Positions 1-4,633 of a stretch of 6,736 bases of DNA are shown here, in pieces. The stretch is taken from contig CATPCA010000240.1 of assembly GCA_955652545.1 (NCBI GenBank), forward strand, positions 1 through 6,736, in the 5' to 3' direction. The DNA is from Candidatus Dormiibacterota bacterium. Lineage in GTDB: Bacteria > Chloroflexota > Dormibacteria > UBA8260. The translations under genes and the position numbers were made by a program. The notes under the pieces were generated by a model. That model was not told where the DNA came from and did no database searches. It saw only the letters and a list, made by a program, of their open reading frames with translations. Position 1 is the stretch's first letter; the number at the start of each line of letters is the position of its first letter.

Positions 1-319
1 CGCCGTGCAGCCGGTTGTGGATGCGCTTGGTGATGGTGAAGAACTGGTCGTCACCGCCGATCACCAGCCAGCGCGTCTCGACCCCGGCGCCACACGCGTA
101 GGGAAGCAGCGAGGCGAGCATCTCGGCGACGCCACCACCCTTGGCCGTGGAGTTGACGTTCCAGACGGTGCGGCCGTCGAGCAGCACGCGCGCGGCCTCG
201 ATAGCGGCGCGCATCGCGGTCATCTGCTCGTCGCTGAGAACTGACGCGAAGCGCTGCGGATCAACGGCTGCGATCTCGACTTCGGAGACCTCGGGCATCG
301 TGGTGTCGATTGTGGTCAT
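1..319 (-). CDS. TreT-like trehalose synthase / GT4-family glycosyltransferase, N-terminal part (3' end outside window)
   Basis: Reading down from an ATG at 319 gives 106 open codons to the window edge, so the gene is cut at its C-terminus. An acidic N-terminal segment (about residues 1-35) leads into GRTVWNVNSTAKGGGVAEML (49-68), then RWLVIGGD (83-90) and FFTITKRIHNRLHG (93-106). This matches the first Rossmann half of TreT-type enzymes, where a GGGVAEML turn, a WLVI-GD strand and the F-TK--HN-LHG segment are conserved. These cytoplasmic enzymes make trehalose from a nucleoside-diphosphate glucose and glucose; related members act as trehalose phosphorylases, and the missing C-terminal half would be needed to tell them apart. 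The start is the first ATG after a plausible promoter. Its ribosome binding site is weak (a GGA close to the ATG). An internal ATG at residue 8 is the alternative and has no better site. The family call is firm from the motifs; the exact donor is inference. Confidence 0.82.
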   Translation of the reverse strand, partial: MTTIDTTMPEVSEVEIAAVDPQRFASVLSDEQMTAMRAAIEAARVLLDGRTVWNVNSTAKGGGVAEMLASLLPYACGAGVETRWLVIGGDDQFFTITKRIHNRLHG

Positions 320-354
320 GGTCCGGGCGTTCCGCTCGGCGCCGATGTGGCATT

Positions 355-382
355 CTCTTATGAGTGTGCTGGTGGTCGTCAA
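355..382 (-). promoter_or_regulatory. Putative promoter of the TreT-like gene
   Basis: On the minus strand, TTGACG (377-382) is followed after 16 bases by TAAGAG (355-360). The -35 box is good and the -10 box is weak. An alternative -10, GAGAAT, lies a few bases downstream with a 19-base spacer. The start of transcription would fall near 347, giving a leader of about 28 nt before the ATG at 319. The assignment rests on consensus and position only. Confidence 0.4.
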
Positions 383-412
383 TAGGGTAGCGGAGCACCC
401 ACTTTATCTGCC

Positions 413-442
413 CCCGGGATGGCGGATTCGGCTGATCCCGGG
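413..442. repeat. 8-bp perfect inverted repeat between the TreT-like gene and tRNA-Leu
   Basis: CCCGGGAT (413-420) and ATCCCGGG (435-442) are exact inverted copies separated by 14 bases. They sit upstream of the minus-strand promoter at 355-382 and about 25 bp before the tRNA gene, in a divergent intergenic space. The spacing of arm centres (22 bp, about two helical turns) would suit a dimeric DNA-binding protein on one face of the helix. A hairpin in RNA or extruded DNA is the other reading. There is no T-run, so it does not look like a terminator. Confidence 0.5.
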
Positions 443-466
443 AGGGGCCGCCTATCCTGTCGCCAG

Positions 467-549
467 GCCGGGGTGGCGGAACGGTAGACGCAGCGGTCTC
501 AAAAACCGCCGGGGGCAACCCCGTGAGGGTTCGACTCCCTCTCCCGGCA
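467..549 (+). tRNA. tRNA-Leu (anticodon CAA, decodes UUG)
   Basis: All arms of a class II tRNA can be drawn. The acceptor stem is GCCGGGG (467-473) with TCCCGGC (542-548), including one G-U pair, and the discriminator is A549. The D stem is GCG/CGC (476-478, 489-491). The anticodon stem is GCGGT/ACCGC (493-497, 505-509) around the loop CTCAAAA, with anticodon CAA at 500-502. The long variable arm forms GGGG-CAA-CCCC (512-522), as expected for leucine tRNAs. The T arm is GAGGG-TTCGACT-CCCTC (525-541). CCA is not encoded. A TATCCT at 453-458 could be its -10 box, but I see no convincing -35 box. Confidence 0.97.
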
Positions 550-596
550 CGGTGACAGGTAAGGGATTTCGGTCATCAGCGAACGTCGGCGGATCG

Positions 597-609
597 CGGC
601 GTCACGCCG
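597..609. other. Short hairpin around the stop codon of the small protein gene
   Basis: CGGCG (597-601) and CGCCG (605-609) pair around the three bases TCA, which read as the TGA stop on the minus strand. A second small hairpin, GAGACC-CTCTC-GGTCTC (615-631), lies just inside the gene. Neither is followed by a T-run, so terminator function is uncertain. Confidence 0.3.
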
Positions 610-796
610 AACTGGAGACCCTCTCGGTCTCTCGGTCGGTGGTCCTTGTGGTCGGATGGTTCGGGTGCTCGTCGCGGAGGGTGGCTTCGCGCTTGGCGAA
701 CCCGCTCTGATACGCCGCCTCGCCCTCCTCCAAGCGGATCGCCCTTTTGTAGGTGCATCCAGCGATGGGACAGCGGAACCAGATTGTCAGACCCAT
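602..796 (-). CDS. Small hypothetical protein, possible zinc-binding (C-x4-C...H-x2-H)
   Basis: The gene encodes 64 residues from an ATG at 796. A longer reading from 901 exists, but GGAGA lies six bases before the ATG at 796, and the upstream residues look like untranslated sequence. The protein opens MGLTIWFRCPIAGC, has Cys9 and Cys14 spaced by four residues, a central charged, probably helical segment (about 21-43), and His44-Pro-Asn-His47. The tail (48-64) is rich in Thr, Arg and Ser and probably disordered. Two cysteines plus an H-x2-H pair in so short a protein suggest a single zinc knuckle, which is inference. I do not recognise a named family and assign no function. It is divergent from the VOC-protein gene across a 200-bp spacer. 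Its TGA lies in the loop of a 5-bp hairpin (597-609). A chance ORF remains possible. Confidence 0.6.
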   Translation of the reverse strand: MGLTIWFRCPIAGCTYKRAIRLEEGEAAYQSGFAKREATLRDEHPNHPTTRTTDRETERVSSSA

Positions 797-904
797 GCCG
801 GTCTCCATTCGCCGATGCAGTGCCCGAAGGAAGGCTGGGTGGCGGTGCGGCGTCATCCCCCCCAATCCAAATAACGGTCCACGCGACAAAATCCTGCGCA
901 ATGC

Positions 905-930
905 CGGGGAGGCGTCAGCCAGCCTCCCCG
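905..930. other. Strong 9-bp hairpin in the divergent spacer
   Basis: CGGGGAGGC (905-913) and GCCTCCCCG (922-930) form a perfect, nearly all-GC stem with an 8-base loop. On the plus strand it is followed by TTTCG, a poor T-run, so it could be a weak terminator or an attenuator in the leader of the downstream VOC gene. It lies 67 bases before that gene's ATG. The rest of the 797-996 spacer shows no clear promoter pair on either strand. Confidence 0.45.
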
Positions 931-996
931 TTTCGACCGCGAACGGGCCGGCGCCCAGAATGCGACCAAGCCTCAGCCGCAGATCGGAGTCAGTGG

Positions 997-1356
997 ATGC
1001 TTTCAGCCGTCTTCAACGTCACGTTCGATTGTCGCGACGCTCGCGTCGTAGCAGAGTTCTGGAGTGCCGTCACCGGGTACCGGCTCGAGAAGGTGGACAT
1101 GCCCGCCAACCCTTTCTGGTTGGCGAGCCCGCCCGAGGAGCGCTGGCCGCGACTCGTTTTTGTGACCGTCCCGGAGGCCAAGGTGGTCAAGAATCGAGTG
1201 CATCTCGACCTGATGCCGCTCGAACATGACCAGGCGCAGGAGGTCGACCGGCTGCAAGCCCTCGGGGCGACGATCGTGGACGACCGGCGCGAACTGGAGC
1301 CGGGCGGTTGGGTCGTTCTCGCGGATCCCGAAGGCAATGAATTCTGCGTGGAATAG
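997..1356 (+). CDS. VOC-superfamily (glyoxalase-like) protein
   Basis: The gene encodes 119 residues from an ATG with GGAG seven bases upstream (986-989). The open frame extends further 5', but that part does not resemble the family and the ribosome binding site decides the start. The protein shows two beta-alpha-beta modules: FNVTFDCRDARVVAEFWSAVTGYRL (6-30) with a first-module strand near 52-58, then KNRVHLDLMPLE (66-77), a helix with DRLQALGATIV (84-94), and the closing GGWVVLADPEGNEFCVE (103-119). The vHLDL and aDPEGNEFCve signatures are typical of the small actinobacterial glyoxalase-like group, close to the Glyoxalase_6 type. His69 and Glu119 are candidate metal ligands, but the first module lacks an obvious ligand. 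The substrate cannot be read from the sequence, so a resistance or detoxification role is only a possibility. The gene converges on the membrane protein gene with a 17-bp gap. Confidence 0.88.
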   Translation: MLSAVFNVTFDCRDARVVAEFWSAVTGYRLEKVDMPANPFWLASPPEERWPRLVFVTVPEAKVVKNRVHLDLMPLEHDQAQEVDRLQALGATIVDDRRELEPGGWVVLADPEGNEFCVE

Positions 1357-1373
1357 GCCTGTACTGACCTGTC

Positions 1374-1883
1374 TTATGCGGTGCGCTGGCGCGAAACGTT
1401 CGCGAGCACGAGGATCGCAACGCCGCAGAGCCCAACGAACACGCTGACAAAGAAGGTGGGGATCGTCGACGGGTCGTACGTCACGGCCGGGTCGTGGTTG
1501 GTGAGCGCCGGGCTCAGCAATCCCGCTGCGCACGCCCCCATCCCGAGGAGGAACCCGCCGAGCGCGAACCAGCGCTGGCGAGATGCCTGACGAATCAGCA
1601 GCCATCCCCCCGCAATTGCCAGCGTCACTCCGACGTAGTAGGCCTCGAGCGATATGAAGGCGCCGGCCGCGCCGGCCAGGATGCAGATGATCACGGCCAT
1701 GCCAGCCGGCACCTGTCGCGGCGCATCGGTCGCAACGATTGCCTGGTCGCCGCCGGCAGGTTGCAGTTGCGCGCCGTGCGCCTTTGTCAGCGACCGCGCG
1801 ATGACAACGATCAGGGCAAGAAGCGCAGGCACAATCAGCACCATGCACAGCGCCAGCAACGCTTCGGCCAGGTTTCCGAGCAT
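1374..1883 (-). CDS. Five-helix integral membrane protein of unknown function
   Basis: The gene encodes 169 residues, starting with an ATG that shares one base with the stop of the upstream TetR gene (TGATG at 1881-1885), so translation is probably coupled. Hydrophobic segments lie at about residues 7-29, 60-79, 82-98, 106-125 and 141-162. A polar loop at 31-58 separates the first helix from the rest, and a shorter loop with NHDPAVTYDPS at 129-139 precedes the last. The tail NVSRQRTA is short and basic. I recognise no transporter signature or catalytic motif. Its position behind a TetR regulator, in the same operon, suggests that it is a target of that regulator, for instance part of a stress or export response; this is inference from context. 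Minus-strand frames overlapping it at 1003-2010 are spurious. Confidence 0.78.
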   Translation of the reverse strand: MLGNLAEALLALCMVLIVPALLALIVVIARSLTKAHGAQLQPAGGDQAIVATDAPRQVPAGMAVIICILAGAAGAFISLEAYYVGVTLAIAGGWLLIRQASRQRWFALGGFLLGMGACAAGLLSPALTNHDPAVTYDPSTIPTFFVSVFVGLCGVAILVLANVSRQRTA

Positions 1884-2665
1884 CAGTCGACCAGCACGCG
1901 TGTCGCCTGCCGACGCCGCACCGCCGTGCCCTTGCCCAGCAGTCGGTCGATCCAGGGCGCCGTTTCGCTGAGGGTTGCCACCAGAGCGCTCGAGCCGCTG
2001 GTGTCACCACCCTGCATGCGAGCGACGATCTCGAGGCCCATGTAGAGCGCGATCACCGCGGACCCGATGACGGCTGGATCCACGAGATTGGCGAGCGGGC
2101 TCCCGGACATGATCCGTTCAGCGAGCTGCTCGGCAAACGTCATCCACGGCTGCATCCGAACCACGATCTCGGGTCCGAGCTGCGGGTCGAACGCCATCGC
2201 ACCGACGATCTCTTGGACCGCCGTGAGCTGGCCGAGCTGAAGGTCCTCGCTGTAGAGCTCCTCGAGGGCTGCGGCGAGAGTCGCCAAGGACGACACGTCG
2301 CGCAGACGCACCTCGTAGCGCGTCAGGCGATCGCCGCTGACCCGGTCGAGGACGGCCAGCAAGAGGGCGTCCACGCTGCCGAAGTGATAGAAGACGAGCG
2401 CCGGGCTGAAAGCGCCCATGGCCGCGATGGCGCGAACCGAGACCCCCGCATAACCCTCCGCCCGCAGTGCCTGCAGGGCCGCGTCCACGATGCGCGCGCG
2501 CATGCGATCCCCAGCCTCGTTGCGTCTCTGGCGGCGCGCCCGACCGCCGGAGTGTGCGGCGTACACGGAGTTGAGTCGCGCGCTGACTGCCGGCGCTCTC
2601 CCCGGCCGTCGCTCGTCCCCGATCGGCTTTGGCGGCGGGATAACTTGACCGCCTGACTTGATCAC
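1883..2665 (-). CDS. TetR-family transcriptional regulator
   Basis: The gene encodes 260 residues if started at the GTG at 2665. The TetR helix-turn-helix domain covers about residues 54-102: MRARIVDAALQALRAEGYAG, then SVRAIAAMGAFSPALVFYHF, then GSVDALLLAVLDR. The YHFGS turn is the family signature. The remaining roughly 155 residues form the helical ligand/dimer domain (for example EIVGAMAFDPQL and the MGLEIVARM helix near the end). The first 50 residues are proline- and arginine-rich and look disordered, so the family usually starts later. Alternatives are a GTG at 2566 and an ATG at 2503 (206 residues, the usual TetR length), neither with a clear ribosome binding site. I keep 2665 because a TTGACG-18-TAAACT promoter puts the transcript start on that GTG, as in leaderless actinobacterial genes. 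It heads an operon with the membrane protein and probably represses itself through the palindrome at 2659-2672. Confidence 0.85.
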   Translation of the reverse strand: MIKSGGQVIPPPKPIGDERRPGRAPAVSARLNSVYAAHSGGRARRQRRNEAGDRMRARIVDAALQALRAEGYAGVSVRAIAAMGAFSPALVFYHFGSVDALLLAVLDRVSGDRLTRYEVRLRDVSSLATLAAALEELYSEDLQLGQLTAVQEIVGAMAFDPQLGPEIVVRMQPWMTFAEQLAERIMSGSPLANLVDPAVIGSAVIALYMGLEIVARMQGGDTSGSSALVATLSETAPWIDRLLGKGTAVRRRQATRVLVD

Positions 2666-2672
2666 TCGATCA
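2659..2672. promoter_or_regulatory. Putative operator of the TetR-family regulator
   Basis: TGATC (2659-2663) and GATCA (2668-2672) are exact inverted copies around four bases (ACTC). The site abuts the -10 box and covers the predicted transcript start and the GTG codon of the TetR gene. TetR regulators usually bind such palindromes at their own promoters, so occupancy here would block RNA polymerase. The sequence match is direct; the binding protein is inference. Confidence 0.5.
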
Positions 2673-2701
2673 GTTTACTGGACCGACGTGGTTTCCGTCA
2701 A
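2672..2701 (-). promoter_or_regulatory. Promoter of the TetR/membrane-protein operon, probably leaderless
   Basis: On the minus strand, TTGACG (2696-2701) and TAAACT (2672-2677) are separated by 18 bases. The expected start, six to seven bases past the -10 box, is at 2665-2666, which is the GTG start codon itself. No room is left for a ribosome binding site, so the transcript would be leaderless. Confidence 0.55.
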
Positions 2702-3158
2702 GCGAGGCCGCCGAGTGATCGGGACGCGTTGGAGCCTGCAGTGGCGCAACGAGAGTCCAGGTGGCGCCCGCCGCGAGCGTGCTGCTGGCGGTTGCCGGCG
2801 GCAGCTGTTCCTCAGATAGCGGCTGCATCACCTCGAGCGGCACCGCGCCCCTGGGATGGAGCCGTCGAACGCCTCCCACCAGACGATTTCCGCAAGCGGA
2901 GAGCCCGTTGGGCCTGATGGGCGCTAGCGAGGCCGGCGCCATGCGCTTCTAGGGGGGCTAGGCAACACTGCACCGGCCTCTCCACGTACAACAGAGCGAG
3001 CGGCCCAACCGTACGCGCGGAGTGAGGCGGCCGGCATGAAGCCGGCCTCCACCCCGTCGCGGCGTCCCCGTCTCGGGCGGTGATTGCGCCCTCTGCTCCG
3101 AGTGGCATGATCCGCGCCCGCTGGGGCCGTTACATCCGTTGACTCCCTGATCTTTTGA
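2702..3158. other. Intergenic region without a convincing gene
   Basis: No reading frame here has a recognisable domain, a ribosome binding site and coding-like base use together. The best candidate is a plus-strand frame from a GTG at 2761 to 2952. It begins with a hydrophobic stretch, VLLAVAGGSC, followed by serine-rich residues, vaguely like a lipoprotein start, and its first 30 codons are GC-rich at third positions. However, the residues before the cysteine do not fit a lipobox and there is no basic n-region. The region also holds CGAGTGATC (2712-2720), an inverted copy of 2660-2668, and a hairpin at 3024-3050. Confidence 0.5.
3024..3050. other. GC-rich hairpin in the intergenic region
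   Basis: GCCGGC (3030-3035) and GCCGGC (3041-3046) pair around the loop ATGAA. The stem continues outward with G3029-C3047 and GG/CC pairs after one mismatch or bulge. There is no T-run on either side, so a simple intrinsic terminator is not supported. Confidence 0.35.
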
Positions 3159-3187
3159 TGGACATCCCGCCGGGCTCTCTGTATGAT
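3159..3187 (+). promoter_or_regulatory. Promoter upstream of the LuxR-type gene
   Basis: TGGACA (3159-3164) and TATGAT (3182-3187) are separated by the ideal 17 bases, each differing from the sigma-70 consensus by one base. The transcript would start near 3194, giving a leader of about 112 nt before the ATG at 3306. That leader contains a small hairpin, CTGCT-CATTC-AGCAG (3254-3268). Confidence 0.6.
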
Positions 3188-3305
3188 CGTCCCAAACGCG
3201 TCGTAATAAGCAAATGGGTCGGACGCACCTCGCTCACATCGGCGGCTTGCGCACTGCTCATTCAGCAGCGTTGCGGTTTGATCGAGCCGGGTTGGGGGAC
3301 GGGGG

Positions 3306-3671
3306 ATGTCTGCATCCAGGGGCAGGAAGCCGCACCGCGATGATGGGGTCGAGGTCGACGGCCTCGACGCTGAGACCGAGTTCGTCGGTCGGGTGCTGCC
3401 TGCGGGGTGGGAGCGGGCCACCCCGGCGGAGCGCGAGGTGGTGCGGCACGTCGTCCAAGGGCTGAGCAACCGTGAGACCGGCGAGCGCCTGTTCGTCTCG
3501 GCCCGCACTGTCGAGACCCACCTGAGCCACGTCTACGCCAAGCTCGGCATCAGCTCGCGCGTCGAGTTGACCGGCGTGGTGATGCGCAACCCCACCCTTC
3601 GCGCCGGGTTGGCGGAGGAGTCGCCGGCATTGACCACCAGGAAGAGCCATCGGAGCGCACGCCAGGCTTGA
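3306..3671 (+). CDS. Small stand-alone LuxR/GerE-type helix-turn-helix protein
   Basis: The gene encodes 121 residues from an ATG preceded directly by a run of purines with GGGGGACGGGGG. The LuxR C-terminal DNA-binding domain spans about residues 38-93. ATPAEREVVRHVVQGLSNRE (38-57) forms the first helices, GERLFVSARTVETHLSHVYA (59-78) the scaffold and recognition helices, and KLGISSRVEL (79-88) the closing helix. The usual TvxxHl--iy-KLgi pattern is intact, so DNA binding is expected. The N-terminal 37 residues are polar and contain no receiver, PAS or ATPase domain. The C-terminal 28 are basic and probably disordered. It could be a single-domain regulator or the surviving end of a longer LuxR protein; its own promoter and ribosome binding site favour a working gene. 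The next gene on the strand may be cotranscribed, but its targets are unknown. Confidence 0.87.
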   Translation: MSASRGRKPHRDDGVEVDGLDAETEFVGRVLPAGWERATPAEREVVRHVVQGLSNRETGERLFVSARTVETHLSHVYAKLGISSRVELTGVVMRNPTLRAGLAEESPALTTRKSHRSARQA

Positions 3672-3745
3672 GCGTTCGTCCCAACGCACGTCGGCGGCTG
3701 CTGACGGCTGTGCTCAACCGAACCTCGCTGCCACAATCGCAGGTC

Positions 3746-4633
3746 ATGGCACGTTCCCTGCGAGTTGCGATCCTTGGCCTTTCGATCGGGTTCCTACTCG
3801 CCGGGCTGCTGGGCCTGACCCAGCCCGGCAATCATCCCCTCGCGTCTGCGTTGTTCGTGCCCGCCGGCATCGGCATCGCGGTCCTCGGCGTGCTCCTCGT
3901 CGTCGACGCGCTGCGCGATCGCCGATGGATGGACCTCGAGGACGTCGACGGCCCCGAGTTCATCCCCACATACGGCGCGCCGGCGTGGTCAGCGCGGCAG
4001 GCTGCTGCCGACGCGGCCGCTGCGAGGGCACCGGCCGCGGCCGCCGCCGCCGATGCTGCAGCCGCCCGGATCGCCGAGCTCGAGGCGCGACTGGCCATCG
4101 AGGAGCAGGAACTCGACAACGTCGTCCACGCCCTCGGTGAAACCGACCCGTTCGAATCCAGTGCGGCGGACAGCGCTCCTCACCTCGCGGCGGTGGACTC
4201 CGACGCCGCCGAGATGGAACCACTGCTGCGCCAGGAGGTTCTCGAGACGCTGATCGAGCTGGTCGGCAGGAAGGAGGATGTCATTCGCGAGTTCGAGGCC
4301 CTGACCACGTCCAGCTCGGCGCCCGGTCGTCCGATTGAGCGCCGTGTTGCCCCCAAGAAGCCGCTTGCCTCCAAGCAGCCTGTTGCCTCCAAGAAGCCGC
4401 TTGCCTCCAAGCAGCCTGTTGCCTCCAAGCAGCCTGTTGTCTCAACGAAGCCTGCCTCACAGCAGAGTGCTGCGTCAGAACAGAGCCAGCTCCAACCGGT
4501 CCGCCGCCGGCGAAAGCCTGTCAAGCCGAAGGCTCCGCTCGACGAACGAGCAGAGCGCGTTGGCAAGCGGGATCTGCGCCGCGGTCGAGCACGCCACACG
4601 CAGCAGGTCGGGCGAGCAGACGAGGACGGCTAG
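3746..4633 (+). CDS. Two-helix membrane protein with Ala-rich coiled coil and repetitive basic tail
   Basis: The gene encodes 295 residues from the ATG at 3746. Two membrane helices lie at about residues 5-24 and 35-55, joined by a short loop, so both ends are probably cytoplasmic. Next come a linker (58-80), an alanine-rich stretch, and coiled-coil-like heptads at about 84-130 (including IAELEARLAIEEQEL) and 155-187. The tail from 195 is Lys/Pro/Arg-rich with a six-residue repeat, K-(K/Q)-P-(L/V)-A-S, from 204 on. I recognise no named family; a membrane-anchored scaffold or a DNA- or wall-interacting protein is possible but unproven. A longer reading from a TTG at 3668 overlaps the LuxR stop, but the added 26 residues look non-coding. 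The ATG has only an AGG two bases away, and a CACAAT at 3732-3737 could make it leaderless. Its last 159 bases overlap the opposite gene, so the true C-terminus is uncertain. Confidence 0.7.
   Translation: MARSLRVAILGLSIGFLLAGLLGLTQPGNHPLASALFVPAGIGIAVLGVLLVVDALRDRRWMDLEDVDGPEFIPTYGAPAWSARQAAADAAAARAPAAAAAADAAAARIAELEARLAIEEQELDNVVHALGETDPFESSAADSAPHLAAVDSDAAEMEPLLRQEVLETLIELVGRKEDVIREFEALTTSSSAPGRPIERRVAPKKPLASKQPVASKKPLASKQPVASKQPVVSTKPASQQSAASEQSQLQPVRRRRKPVKPKAPLDERAERVGKRDLRRGRARHTQQVGRADEDG
4355..4444 (+). repeat. Five tandem 18-bp units within a coding region
   Basis: Units start at 4355, 4373, 4391, 4409 and 4427. Units 1 and 3 are identical (AAGAAGCCGCTTGCCTCC), as are units 2 and 4 (AAGCAGCCTGTTGCCTCC), so a 36-bp block is duplicated exactly. 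Unit 5 is a diverged copy of unit 2, and a partial, decayed copy follows to 4459. Each unit adds six residues in frame (KKPLAS or KQPVAS). The identity between blocks points to recent expansion by slippage or unequal recombination. Confidence 0.93.

Noticed and set aside
467..549. tRNA-Leu as an integration site for a mobile element
   Set aside because: I see no integrase gene and no direct repeat of the tRNA 3' end elsewhere in the window.
646..996. Upstream extension of the VOC reading frame
   Set aside because: The sequence before 997 has no family similarity and overlaps the small minus-strand gene. A GGAG ribosome binding site marks the ATG at 997.
1003..2010. 335-codon minus-strand frame
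   Set aside because: It runs antisense to the VOC gene and out of frame through the membrane protein and TetR genes, which have recognisable features and coupled start/stop. The translation is Arg/Cys-rich with no domain.
2924..3508. 194-codon minus-strand frame
   Set aside because: It crosses the LuxR promoter and gene in antisense, with low-complexity Arg/Ser-rich translation and no domain.
3668..3745. TTG start overlapping the LuxR stop for the membrane protein
   Set aside because: The overlap would suit coupling, but the added 26 residues are basic and uneven in codon use, and a normal membrane-protein N-terminus begins at the ATG at 3746.
4355..4459. Tandem repeat as a CRISPR array
   Set aside because: Units are contiguous with no spacers, 18 bp long, in frame and protein-coding.
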